Positions 22,701-33,490 are shown, counted from the stretch's first letter. The stretch: DNA of 64,000 nucleotides from Panicum virgatum (GCF_016808335.1 NC_053141.1:23860261-23924260); one strand, 5' to 3'. The notes: generated by a model not told the origin, from the letters alone. Program-made: numbers and translations.

Positions 22701-24325
22701 ATGATCTAGAGATTCACTATCATCCGGGCAAGGCCAATGTTGTAGCAGATGCTCTGAGCAGAAGAAGTTATGTCAACATGGCCGTGGCTTTCCAGATGCC
22801 TCCAGAGTTATGTGAGGAGTTCGAGCAGTTGAGTCTGGGCTTCTTGCATCATACTTCTAGTGCAGCATTTGAGGCAGTACCGACTCTAGAGTCAGAGATC
22901 AGGCAGCATCAGAAAGATGATGAGAAGCTGCAGGAGATTCGTGAGTTGCTTAAGAAGGGCAAGGCTCCTCATTTCAGAGAGGATGATCAGGGTACTTTAT
23001 GGTACAAGAACAGGATCTGTGTGCCAGATGTGAAGGATCTTCGGAAATTGATTCTGAGTGAGGCCCATGATACAGCATACTCTATCCATCCGGGCAGCAC
23101 GAAGATGTATTATGATCTGAAGGAACGTTTCTGGTGGTATGGGATGAAGCGTTCAGTGGCAGAGTACGTGGCTATTTGTGACACCTGTCAGCGTGTCAAG
23201 GCTGAGCATCAGAGGCCAGCAGGTCTGTTACAGCCTTTGAAGATTCCAGAGTGGAAATGGGAGGAGATCACGATGGATTTCATAGTTGGATTGCCTCGTA
23301 CTCAGAAAGGGTACAACTCTATATGGGTAGTAGTGGATCGATTGACGAAGGTTGCTCACTTCATTCCAGTGAACACTACTTACTCCGGTGCCAGACTTGC
23401 AGAGTTGTACATCTCTCGGATTGTCTGCTTGCATGGTGTGCCCAAGAAGATTATATCTGACAGGGGGTCTCAGTTCACTTCTCGGTTCTGGGAGCAGCTC
23501 CATGATTCGTTGGATACGAAGCTGCGTTTTAGTACGGCTTATCACCCTCAGACAGATGGGCAGACAGAGAGGACCAACCAAGTGTTGGAGGATATGCTGA
23601 GAGCTGGTGCTATTCAGTACGGTACTAGTTGGGATAAGTGCCTGTCATATGCTGAGTTTTCGTATAACAACAGCTACCAGGCCAGTTTGAAGAAGTCACC
23701 CTTTGAGGCATTGTATGGCAGAAAGTGCAGGACTCCTCTCTATTGGGATCAGATTGGTGAAAAGCAGCTCTTCGGCCCTGAGATCATAGATGATGCAGAG
23801 CAGATGGTCCAGGCTGTGCGAGAAAATCTGAGGATTGCACAGAGCAGACAGAAGAGTTATGCAGATGGCAAACGGAGAGACCTGACTTTCAGTGTCGGTG
23901 ATTATGTGTACCTGAAGGTGTCTCTGATGAGAGGAATCCGCAGATTTAATGTCAAAGGGAAGTTAGCACCTCGGTATGTGGGGCCATTCAAGGTGCTAGA
24001 GCGAAAAGGCGAAGTTGCTTATCGCCTGGAGTTACCTCTCAGTCTCTCAGGAGTTCATGATGTCTTCCATATATCTCAGCTGAAGAGGTGTTTGCGAGTA
24101 CCCGAGGAGCAGGCACCACTGGATGGAGTAGATGTGCAGGAAGATCTGACTTATACTGAGCATCCGGTGAAGATTTTGGAGACATCAGAGAGGGTTACTC
24201 GGAACAAGCGCATCAAGATGTGCAGAGTTCAGTGGAGTCACCACAGTGAAGTTGAGGCTACTTGGGAGCGAGAAGATGAGCTGAAGAAGACGTATCCAGA
24301 TCTCTTTGCTAGCCAGCCCAGCTAA
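19758..24325 (+). pseudogene. gag-pol: Gag-Pol of element A, intron-containing and broken by three stops
   Basis: Exon 1 is 19758-20270 (171 codons, ATG at 19758) and exon 2 is 20381-24325 (3945 nt), the same length as in F. Approximate positions in the 1485-residue predicted product: Gag 1-320; CCHC knuckle near 332 ([14 protein letters not shown]); protease near 396 (FDTGATHS); RT with FIDDI near 707; RNase H from about 854; integrase HHCC from 1074 and acidic residues of the catalytic core near 1135, 1197 and 1233; chromodomain 1450-1485. In-frame stops are at 21773 (TGA, where F has CGA), 21821 (TAG, F has CAG) and 22439 (TAG, F has TCG). All fall in RT/RNase H, so this copy cannot make a working polymerase. 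Two of the three are C-to-T changes in CG or CHG contexts, as expected from deamination of methylated cytosine. Confidence 0.93.
20271..20380 (+). other. Intron within gag of element A (110 bp, GT-AG)
   Basis: The donor is CAG|GTAACC and the acceptor TCAATTCAG|GGGACT; the intron is phase 0 between a Gln and a Gly codon. Element B has the same Gln-Gly pair uninterrupted in its Gag. The intron has in-frame stops and a length not divisible by three, so Gag and Pol can only be joined by removing it. A branch-point-like CTAAT lies about 75 bp upstream of the acceptor. F has the same intron at 48589-48480, also 110 bp, with about six substitutions and both splice sites kept. Confidence 0.85.
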
Positions 24326-24361
24326 ATCTCGGGGACGAGATTTCTTTAAGGGGGTAGGGTC
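24324..24361 (+). other. Palindrome and PPT of element A
   Basis: AAATCTCG and CGAGATTT form a hairpin around four bases, overlapping the pol stop codon (24323-24325). It is followed by a purine tract (AAGGGGGTAGGG) ending next to the 3' LTR start. Confidence 0.9.
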
Positions 24362-25059
24362 TGTAACACCCTAGTTTAAATTCCAGCATTTATTAATAAA
24401 TTTAATTGGCTTTATTTAATTTTCTAAGGTTTATTGTGTTTAGCTGGCATTTAATCCAATTTTGTTCCTCAAGAAATTAAAATCCATCATAGGTTAATTT
24501 TGTTGTTGCATCATGCTGGAGCATCTCTTCTTTTGTTGTGTGGTTAGGTTTTGAATTCAAATTAGTTTGAATTCAATTAGTTGTTTTTGTTTGAATTAGA
24601 AATAGAAAAGAAAAAAAGAAATAGAAAAGGAACCCCAAAACACCAGCCCAAACTCTCAGCCCGACCCAGCCTCACCCAGGCCCACTCCCACTTGCGCCCG
24701 GCCCGCTACGCCACTCCCCCACTCGGCCCAGTCCCGCGTCACGCACGGCCTGCTCCCGCTCCCCCCCCCACGCGACCGGGCCGCTCCACCCCGGCCTGCT
24801 TCGCGCAACAGCCGCTCGCCCGCACCGCGCGTCGCCCGCCCGCTGAGCGCCCGGGCCCACTGGTCAGCCCCCTCTTCCCCCCCCCCCCGCGGTCAGCTCG
24901 CTCAAGCACGCCCCACGGCTCCCCTCGCTGGCGCTGACGGACCGACCCCACCTGGCGGTATCTTCTCCCCCCGCAGAGCAACAACCCCGCCATCCCCTCC
25001 GAGTTTCCCGGTGGGCCTTCCATCCGGGGCACGCCTCCCCAGGATCACCTGGGATGCTC

Positions 25060-25066
25060 TATAAAT
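25060..25066 (+). promoter_or_regulatory. TATA box in the A 3' LTR
   Basis: TATAAAT, identical in context to 83-89. From here transcription would run rightward into the inverted LTR of element C and could produce antisense RNA to that family. Confidence 0.55.
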
Positions 25067-26425
25067 GGCGCCGCACCCTGTAACCCTAGCCTCCATCCGC
25101 AGCCATCTCCTCAGCCCTCTACGCCGCGCCACACCCTGAGATTTTTCCCTTGGAGCCGCCGCTACAGGTAACACGGCCGCCGCCCCGATTTCTAGCCGCC
25201 GGCAATCCCCAAGCCTCCCTGACCCCTGGAACATCACCGCAGATCAACGCTGAAGCTTTGCGTGGGATCCAGAAGCCGGAGCACCCCTGCTGCAGCCTCG
25301 TCCGCGAGCTCCGCGTCGCCTCCACCGCTGGTCAGCTTCGCCGTCGACCCTGCATGCCAATCCAGCCCGTCTCGATCCCTCGGTAAGCGGCAGCTCTTTT
25401 CCTGGTCCTTTTGCTCTGGAGTTTAGAGCCTGTGGGCCACGCCAGAGGCCGGAACCCCCCAGCCACCGGCGTTGCGCCGCCGCGCAGGCGCAGCCCTGCC
25501 GTGGCGGGTATGCTGCGACATGGCACCGCCCCACACGGGCAACGGTTCCGTTTGATTTCGCACTGTGCACCCTCACCATCACGATTGCACCCGGTTTTGA
25601 GCGCCACACGGCACGAACACGACCTCGCCGGTGGACCTCGCCGAGCCGAACCGCCCGCGCCGCTGCATCCGTGGCCCTGAGCCTTGCCGAGCCCAGTTCA
25701 GTGCCCCGGGTGGTTTATCCATTCACGTATACCCTTCCTGATCCAATCCCTGCCCGAATCAAGCCCCGGAGCACCGAGATTGGCGAAGTCCGGCGAGCCC
25801 CGTGTCGCGCCGCCGCGGAGCAGAGGACTCCGGTGACCTGCGCCGCCGCCCACGCCCCAAATGCCATTGACCGTCCGATCCGATAGACGCGGCCCAGATT
25901 AGATCCAGCACTCATAAAATCCTGGCCATCCGATCTAGATCTGACGGCCCCTGAGCGAAGATAACGGTTCAGCCTGTACTTCTTGCAAAAGAACCCCTAC
26001 GTTTTCCTAGAATAAACCCGCGGTCCTGCTCAGTGTTAAAGTTTTCCCAAACAAGCCCAGAATTTTACACGCAGCCCCCTAGCCTTTCTGGAAATAGAAC
26101 CCACCGTCCATAGCTGCTGTTTTTACACGTTAGACCCTAGGTTTATCCTTTAATTACGTTTTAGCCCTCGGTTTTAGCAGAAAAGCCCCTGAAACTTCAG
26201 TTTTCTTACAAATAAGCCCCTGAACCTTGTTTTAGGCCTAGTTTATGCGTTTTAGCTCCGATTTTAGCGTTCTTTATATCCACGCGATCGTTGTAACGCG
26301 TAGAATAGTTTTAGCTTAGTTTTTCTTGCTGTTTTTATGTATTGATGTACTGTTCTTTAGCTTTTTGTTAGAGTTTGCTTATATGCTTATTTCGTGCATT
26401 GTTTTGGCCATGTGTTCGTGAGTAG

Positions 26426-26515
26426 ACGTTGATCCATCTGAGGAGCCCCAGTACCAGTACCCGGAGCAGCCGTCTTCGGATCAGTTTGAGCAGCAGCCAG
26501 AGCAGTACGAGGAAG
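26426..26515 (+). other. Putative internal exon of A-family LTR transcript (A 3' LTR)
   Basis: Same 90 nt as 17735-17824, with the same acceptor and GC donor. The partner last exon is missing because of the truncation at 27299. Confidence 0.45.
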
Positions 26516-27515
26516 GCAAGTATAACATGAACAACCTATCACCTTTAATTACAATTTCATACTGCATTTTAATATTGTATGCCTTTAAGGACTTTCCTAG
26601 CCACTTTATATCCTTTATATATACCTTTGGGTTGCATTTTGGTTAGTTGTGCTAGGTTGCTGCGCTATAACACATTTTGGTCCTTTTTAATTAAATTGAT
26701 TAATGGTTTACTTGAACTTAATTCTGAGAGTGGCCCTCTGTGTGGATGAGTGGCTCACGTCTCGTTAAAATATGTTTTTGTAGAAACATGGTTTAGGGGG
26801 CCAGCACGGTGCTTAGTGCTTGGTTGGCCACTCTCCATAAGGACCGGTTCATAGAGCGACAACCTGGGACAACAGCGCTACCACAAGGCTAGAATGGGAT
26901 AGACTTGGCGTAATAATTAGATCTTTTTGGTTTGGAGTAACTTACCTGCGGGGCAAGAGTAGTAAGCTTCAATGGTCCCTGCTCCTCCGGCTTGGTCTGT
27001 GCTTGGATTGCGCTCCTGTGCTTGTACCCCCGGAGGTGGGCCCCATCGTCGCCGACCTAACCCTCGCGGTTACGCCTTACCAACGAGATTCTTTGTAAAG
27101 GCCTCGTAGTGAGTCGCTGGCCATCTCACCTAAGGAAGTGTGATGAACAACCGGCGTAGCTCACGACTTGTGGGTAAAGATGTGCAACCTCTGCAGAGTG
27201 TAAAACTGGTATACTAGCCGTGCTCACGGTTATGAGCGGCCCAGATCCTCCTTTTGATTAGTGAAGTTATCTCCTTCCGACGAGGGAGGTGCTTCTCGGA
27301 ATATACGTGCCAGGATCAAGTCACACGTATATACAACAGAATGAATAGTATATCATAGCACATATCACGTAAAAAGATATAATAAAGCGGATACGAATGT
27401 AATTTATTACATTAATGACAAAATGTCTGATACAGCGGAAGCGAAGTACAAATACGATAAAAGCTCTCCGAAGCTGAGCAGGGCGCCACAGGGACGTCGA
27501 CTGGGAGACGAACGC

Positions 27516-27571
27516 CTAGAAGTCCTCGTAGTCCTGGAAGCGCTGAGCGAACTCCCTCGTGTTGGCAGGAA
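27516..27571 (-). other. Putative last exon of A-family LTR transcript (C)
   Basis: A 56-nt segment with acceptor CTGCTCAG and stop TAG at 27518-27516. The frame is kept with two replacements relative to A (Asp to Asn, Tyr to Phe) and one Val to Ala. Confidence 0.42.
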
Positions 27572-28616
27572 CTGAGCAGCAGTAGAGTATCCAAGAGGGA
27601 AAAGTAGAGAAGAGGCAAGAGTGAGTACACGACTTGTACTCAACAAGTATAACACAAACTATGAGGCTCTAAGGTTGGCTGACTCAACTGCATTAGCTTT
27701 TAAGTCTTGGCAAAATTTTATTAAAACTATTTACTACAAGTTGATGAATTACCATAAACCTAGTTACATAATAATTAATCAAGATTAAACATGTTACTAC
27801 TGAGAACCAAACCGAAACCACCAAAGTAACCCCGAGAGGCACCTCCCTCGTCGGAAGGAGATAACCCCACTAATCAAAAGGAGGATCTGGGCCGCTCATA
27901 ACCGTGAGCACGGCTAGTATACCAGTTTTACACTATGCAGAGGTTGCACATCTTTACCCACAAGTCGTGAGCTACGCTAGAGGTTCATCACACTTCCTTA
28001 GGTGAGATGACTAGCGACTCACTACGAGGCTGTAACAAAGAATCTCGTTGGTAAGGCGTAACCGCGAAGAGTTAGATCGGCGACGATGGGGCCTACCTCC
28101 GAGGGTACAAGCACAAGTGCGCAAACCAAGCACAGACCAAGCCGGAGGAGCAGGGACCATTGAAGCTTACCACTCTTGCCCCGCAGGTAAGTTACTTCAA
28201 ACCAAAAAGACCTAATTAGTAAGCCAAGTCTATCCCATTCTATCCTTGTGATAGCGCTGTTGTCCCAGGTTGTCGCTCTATGAACCGGTCCTTATGGAGA
28301 GTGGCCAACCAAGCACTAAGCACCGTGCTAGCCCCATAAACCATGTTTCTACAAAAACCATCTTTTAACGAGACGTGAACCACTCATCCACACAGAGGGC
28401 CACTCTCAGAATTAAGTTCAATTAAACCATTAATCAATTTATTTAAGAAGGACCCGAGTGTGTTATAGCGCAGCAACCTAGCACAACTAAACAAAATGCA
28501 ACCCAAAGGATATATAAGGGATATAAAGTGGCTAGGAAAGTCCTTATAGGCATACAGTATTAAAATGCAGTATGAAAATGTATTTAAAAGTGATAGGTTG
28601 TTCATGTTATACTTGC

Positions 28617-28706
28617 CTTCCTCGTACTGATCCTGCTGCTGCTCAAAGTGGTCAGAAGACAGCTGCTCCGGGTACTAGTACTGGGGCTCCTCAGATGGAT
28701 CAACGT
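28617..28706 (-). other. Putative internal exon of A-family LTR transcript (C), with stop
   Basis: A 90-nt segment with acceptor GTGAGTAG and GC donor. A CAG codon has become TAG in the middle of the frame, so this copy would be interrupted. It is the only copy of the six with a stop here. Confidence 0.42.
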
Positions 28707-30704
28707 CTACTCACGAACACATGGCCAAAAACAATGCACAACAATAAGCATACAAGCAAACACTAATAAAAACTAAGAAACAGTACATCAATAAATGGAA
28801 ACAGCACACTAAACTAGTCTAAAACTATTCTACGCGTTACAACGATCGCGTGGACACGAGAACCAATAAAAACGGAGCTAAAACGCATAATCCAGGCTAA
28901 AAACAAGTTCTAGGGGCTTATCTGCGATAAAAACTAAGTTTCAGGGGGTTTTCTGCAAAAACCGAGGACTAAAATGTAATTAAACTATAGATCCAGGGTC
29001 TAACTCACAAAAACACCAAGGCTGGACGGCGGGTTCGATTTCTAGAAAAGTCGGGGGCTTAAACATTAAAAACAGGACTTAATCGGAAATATTTTTGAAC
29101 TGGACCGGAGCTCGGGTTGATTTCTAGAAAACTGGGGGGTTCTTTAGCAAAAAGACCACAGCGAACTGGTATGTTTTGATCTGAGCCATTGGTTCAAGAT
29201 CCGATGACTTAGATTTAAAGGAACCCAGATCTAATCTGGAGCGTCGGGTATAGATCGGGCGGCTGGGGTGAAAAGGGGCGTGTGAGGCAGCGGTGGGCGG
29301 CCGCCGGCGACGAATCTCGCTGCGGCGCAGCACTGAGCTCGCCGGAGCTCGGCATTTCCGGGGTTCCAGGGGTCGCTTCGTTTAGGGTTTTGTCCTGGAA
29401 TGATCACCGCGACATGCGTCATCCACCCAAGGCTTCTTCTGGGCTCGGGGAGGGCCGGAGCGGCGGGTTCGACGGCGGAGGTGGCTCGGCATGATGGAAA
29501 TCGCCGGTGAGCAGAGTTCAAGAGGCCCAGGGGCTGCGGCCTACCAGTTCTAGTGCCAAAAGGAACGGGATGACGTGTAGGTTCTCACCGAGGGTTTGAA
29601 TCGGGCGGGGGTCCGCGTAGAGGGCGCGACGGCGGCGTGGCGGCTCGGTGGTGCTCCGGTGAGCAATCGCCGTGCGGAGCGTGGGGTAGAGAGCATAGAG
29701 GGCGGCTGCAGGCGACCTCCTCCTCCATGTGGTGCTCCAGTGAAGCGCAGTGGCCGGAGTTGGCCTTCGAGGTGGCGGGTTTGTGGTGGCTTGGCGGCGG
29801 CTACCGAGCACAGAGTTCCGGCAGGCGGCGGTGCTAGGTTTACGGCGGTGCTGGCGTGAGGATGGCTTACAGGAGGGCCGCGGGGTGCGATAAAAGGGTA
29901 GGCGGGCGGGATCTGGCGAGCGTGCCCAGGGAAGGGTGCCGCGAGGATCACGGCCGGCGATTTCGCCCGTGACTGGCGCGGGCGCGTCGGGAGAGAAGGG
30001 TCTGACATGGGGGCCGGGCTGTTAGCGGCGCTGGGGCAGCGGGCACGCGAGGTCTGCGGAGCGCGGCTGCGGAGCGACGCTGGCAGGTGGGCCCGGCGGT
30101 TTGGGTGGGCGACGCGCGTGGCGTGCGGGCCGAACGGGAGGCGGGGAGAGGAGCTGGGCCGAGCGCGCAAGCTGCGGAGGCAGCGGGTGAGCGGGCCGTG
30201 CGGAAGCTGGCTGGGCGCGCGTGGGAGCAGGCCGAAGGGGGAGAGGCTGAACCCGGGCCGTGCTGGCTGTGGGGGTTGCTGGGCCCGCGTGAGAGGAAAG
30301 GTGGGAGGGCTGGGCTGCTGGTTTTGGGCTGGGGAAAAGGGGAGTGGGCCATGGGCCGGTTCGGGTTGGGTTGGGCTGTGAGCTGGGTTTCTTGGGTTGC
30401 TATGGGTTTGGGTTTGAGTTTTGTTTTGGGTTTTCTTTCTATTTCTCCTTTTCTATTTCTAAACCAAACTATCACACAGCTAGGTGAATTCAAATTCAAA
30501 TTTGAATTCACAACTAGCACTCAAACAATTAAATTAATGCAGCAGCATGAATGCAACACCAACAATTAAACCTATGATAAAATTTTAATTACTTGAGGAA
30601 CAAAAATTAGATTTAATACAAGACTAAGCAAATTAAATCCTAGAAAATTAAATAAAGCAAATTAAATTTATTATTAACTAGGAAAACTAAATTAGGGTGT
30701 TACA

Positions 30705-30740
30705 AATCCTACCCCCTTACAGGAATCTCGTCCCGAGATT
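30705..30740 (-). other. PPT and palindrome of element C
   Basis: A purine tract with five G abuts the LTR at 30704, followed by AATCTCG/CGAGATT arms at 30724-30740. Confidence 0.85.
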
Positions 30741-30761
30741 CTGGGCTGGCTAGCAAAGAGA

Positions 30762-32051
30762 TTAGGATAGGTCTTCATCAACTCTTCTTCTTTCTTCTGG
30801 CAAGTCTTCCGGAAAGATATCCGGGAATTTAGACACCACGCGAATACCATCCGTGGGTCCAGCCTCTATCTGATGAAGAAAACCAGAAGGCTCTGTAGCA
30901 CTGACTGTCGCCTCTTGGCCATCAGATGCTGACAAGTGAACTGTCCGCTGAGCATAATCAATACGGACTCCCCATTTGGTAAGGGTCTCCATGCTCAAAA
31001 TCACATCTATCCCCAAGGAATCAATGACGATCAAACCGGTGCGGAACTCTGCCCCCCTTATGATAATACTAACTCTGGAGCATATAGAGCATGTGTGTAA
31101 CTGGCCCCCAGGTGAGGTAACTACCATAGCTGTCCTCATACAAGAAACTGGTATACGATGCTGCTCGGCAAATGACTTGGAAATGAAAGAATGAGTAGCA
31201 CTGGTATCGAAAAGCACCATAGCTTGATAAGAGTTGACCATGAATGTACCAATAACCATGTTAGGAGCCTCGGCCGCTGACTCGGCCGTCACGTGGTTCA
31301 CCTTCCCCTGTCGTGGCGCCCTGGGTTGGGCTGGGTGCCCCTGCTGTCCTGCCTGCCATGGAGCCTGAGGTGCTGGACAACTTTTGGCATAATGACCTTT
31401 TTGCCCGCATTTGTAGCATATGCGGTGATGGTGAATGGGGCTACTTGGTTGTCCTCCTTGTGAACTTATCATCACATCTTGCATTATTTCTGCTGCTCGC
31501 ACTTTGGACTCCTTGTGACCGTGTGGCTGAATCACATTCATAGTGATAGTCAACCCATCAACATAATCATAGAGTGCTTGGTTCTTGACCTGTGTATCTC
31601 TAGAGCACTCAGGATCATTTCTCTTCTGGATGATCTGTAGCTCATCGACTGATGGACAGTCAAGGAAAAGGGAATCTTCTGCTAGCTGCTCTTGATGAGA
31701 CCTCTTTCTCTTTGTACTGGAGAACAATCTCTGGTTCCTCCTTGTGGTGGCTTCATCTTCAGTCGCACGAACTTGACGACAAGGAACGCCATAGAATTGG
31801 CAACACAGGCAAGCTTTCTCACCATTCTTCGGGTGGTATGTTGTTTGTGAGGGCTGATCTTGTACCGTTGTCGGCTGCTTCACGGAAACTGTTACATGAA
31901 CACCATCACCCATTGCACTAACTCCAAGGCTGTTTTGTTCAGCTGACATCTGAGCTGGGACAAAAGGAAGCACAAGTAAGGTCAAGGAAGAGAGGAAAAC
32001 CCCATTATTTAAAGTTCTTATCCTATTTAGACAACACTGCACAGGCATCAT
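30762..32051 (-). pseudogene. Chimeric Gag-protease ORF of element C (429 codons)
   Basis: The frame starts with two consecutive ATGs at 32051 and 32048. Residues about 1-210 do not resemble the Gag of A, F or B: a hydrophobic stretch near residue 20-33, a Cys cluster (CLCCQFYGVPC) near 83-93 and a basic patch (KRKRS). From about residue 213 it matches the A family: CCHC knuckle (CYKCGQKGHYAKSC) and an aspartic-protease region in which the active-site triad is DTS rather than DTG (FDTSATHS). After FPDIFPEDLP it jumps to the extreme 3' end of pol in another frame and stops, so RT, RNase H and integrase are absent. The N-terminal part could be captured foreign or host sequence or another element's gag; I cannot identify it. 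Confidence 0.75.
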
Positions 32052-32171
32052 TGCTGCTCACTCCAGATAGGTGTTATATAAACCCGAGAAATGGAACCAT
32101 AGCATAACTCTTCTGCCTCATCTGAGAGATTCTCAAATTCTCCAGTGCTATCTGTAGGCCGGGGTGTCACA
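32052..32171. other. Unassigned stretch ending GGTGTCACA
   Basis: There is no ORF. It contains a TATATAA motif readable on either strand (about 32075-32081). The right end CCGGGGTGTCACA would be a plausible LTR start of a minus-strand element (TGTGACACC), but nothing confirms it. Confidence 0.35.
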
Positions 32172-32527
32172 GGCTAGCTTGGTATGCTTTTGCGACGTGG
32201 TGTAGACATCGTGTTTTATCTTCCGCTGTTTAAACTCTGGATCATGATTCTGGCTTGTATAACTGTTTTACTAAGTTTGTGCCTATAATACTGTCTTTGA
32301 ACTGGTTTGTAATAACTTTTATTCCTGTGTTGTAAAATTTGTGGTTGTAATACCTCTGGACTCGCCTTCGTGCGGGGTATGCTTGTTCGATCCTAGAACC
32401 AGTGGTTGTATCGGGACGTTACCCGACAGACCAAGAATTGTTCCATTTGAAGTGCGTTTGAGCCGGTGTTGCCTTAGGGTGATGGCCAGTGCACTTGAGC
32501 CGGGATAATTCAGGTGGTTCTGCCACA
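32172..32527 (+). repeat. Fragment of the 3' end of a B-like LTR
   Basis: Reads GTTGTAATACCTCTGG and then CGCCTTCGTG and ends GGTGGTTCTGCCACA. These match the terminal 250 bp of the B LTR in element orientation with moderate divergence. No PBS follows, so it is a solo-LTR or 3'-LTR remnant on the plus strand, older than B. Confidence 0.55.
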
Positions 32528-33476
32528 CAGAGTTTTTAGAAAACCCCAAAAAACCCCTTCTAGCTCGGTTTTTCGCCGATTCCTCTTAAACCATGGAGTG
32601 AATCGTCAATTCCTTTTGTGGGTACATTCACAGGGTCCTTAGGATGGTGCCTGCAAATTTTGGTAAGGTTTGGATGTGATTTGATCACTCGTTCGTCGTA
32701 TTTTTCCCGAGGCGCAGGCTGGAAAACCCCTCTGGACTCTGTTTTCCGACAGCACCGGTTGAACCGACGCTTAGGTCCAAGGTCGTTGGATCAACCGGTG
32801 ACTACAAGGTTCGGCTGCTAGGGTTTTTGGCGTCTCTGTTGAATGCATCGGTGCTTTAGCCTTTACAAGCATCGGATCAACCGGCGTTAACACTTCGGCT
32901 TGCAGTTTTGTCGTTCGACCGGCGTATTCCAGTTTCCTAGCGTTGGTTGAACCGGTGCTCAGAACGTTTCTTTTTGTGATCTCTCTGGTTAATTGCACCG
33001 ACGCACGGGTTTTGTGGGCATCGGTTTAACCGGTGTTCACTACGTCATTTTGCATTGCCTCTGGACAACTGCACCGGTGTTTGTTGTTGATTTTATCGGT
33101 TTATCCGGTGTGGCATCGTCGGTTGAACTGACGCAATTCAAAACCTTGCGTCAGATCAACCGGTGCGTGCTTTTCTTCAGCTGCCGGATCTGTGACACCG
33201 GTTAGACCGACGGGTGCATTTCAATATGCATCGGTTCAACCGGTGTTAGTATATCGTGCTGGTTCTTGCGCTGTTTTCGTGTGTTTGCTTCCGTGCTTGA
33301 TCACACTTGTTCCTAAGGCTGTTTAGTGTTGGTGTAGCTCTTCTATAGCTACTCGGCACTACGCATAGGACTCTAGGGTTGGGGTGCGCACTTGGATCTT
33401 GAGTCAAATTCTTCGTTCGCGAGAATTTTTATTGGCTCCCATTCACCCCCCTCTAGTCGCATTTCTCGGTCCTACA
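32528..33476 (+). repeat. 5' LTR of element D
   Basis: The end TCCTACA at 33476 is fixed by the PBS that follows. The start is uncertain because no clean TG terminus follows the neighbouring fragment; the LTR may be 5'-truncated. About 32751-33250 is densely filled with degenerate CCGGTT-type motifs. Confidence 0.65.
32751..33250 (+). repeat. Cluster of degenerate CGGTTNAACCGG motifs in the D LTR
   Basis: At least ten copies of short, partly palindromic units such as CATCGGTTTAACCGGTG and CACCGGTTGAACCGACG occur at irregular spacing of about 25-60 bp. They may be repeated regulatory sites; nothing similar is seen in the gypsy LTRs of the window. Confidence 0.75.
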
Positions 33477-33478
33477 AT

Positions 33479-33490
33479 TGGTATCAAAGC
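33479..33490 (+). other. Primer-binding site of element D
   Basis: TGGTATCAAAGC lies two bases after the LTR. It matches the initiator-Met-tRNA complement at all but one position. The gag ATG follows after 49 bp. Confidence 0.85.

Larger units (their letters stand above)
1..27299 (+). mobile_element. Element A: Tekay-type Ty3/gypsy chromovirus, split by B and right-truncated
   Basis: Visible parts in order are the 5' LTR (1-765 plus 17046-19188), PBS (19192), leader, intron-bearing gag with pol (19758-24325), hairpin with PPT (24324-24361), and a 3' LTR (24362-27299) lacking about its last 580 bp. Position 1 aligns with 24978, so roughly 616 bp of the 5' LTR lie left of the window. LTR ends are TGTAACACC and GGTGTTACA. 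By eye about 11 differences separate the two LTRs over about 2.3 kb, so the insertion is fairly young. The class follows from the order RT-RNase H-integrase and a C-terminal chromodomain. Three premature stops make this copy non-autonomous. B inserted into it later. Confidence 0.93.
24362..27299 (+). repeat. 3' LTR of element A, truncated at its right end
   Basis: Starts TGTAACACC and is collinear with the 5' LTR up to the equivalent of about 18608, then stops abruptly at the join to element C. It lacks the last exon-like segment, the polyadenylation signal and the terminal GGTGTTACA. There is no 5-bp duplication, so the end is a deletion product. Confidence 0.93.
27300..30704 (-). repeat. 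LTR of element C, lacking its terminal ~40 bp
   Basis: In element orientation it starts TGTAACACC at 30704 and loses the last 40 or so bases at 27300, where it meets the inverted 3' LTR of A. It is noticeably diverged from A. Its GC-rich block (about 29230-30400) is not alignable by eye with that of A. The conserved exon-1 donor is at 29589/29588. Confidence 0.92.
27300..32171 (-). mobile_element. Element C: deletion derivative of the A family
   Basis: A minus-strand LTR (27300-30704) is followed, moving right, by PPT, hairpin and an internal region of only about 1.4 kb. The coding part keeps the zinc knuckle and protease, but everything from just after protease to the last codons of pol is deleted. 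No PBS or second LTR of the family is found to the right, so C is also truncated at its 5' side. The right boundary is uncertain; I end it at a TGTCACA at 32165-32171. Confidence 0.8.

Noticed and set aside
27300..27831. Spacer of the A/C inverted repeat as a separate insertion
   Set aside because: It is the ordinary terminal part of the C LTR that happens to be missing from the truncated A LTR.
32751..33250. CRISPR-like or satellite array in the D LTR
   Set aside because: Units are short, degenerate and irregularly spaced, inside a eukaryotic LTR; neither fixed-length spacers nor a constant period is seen.
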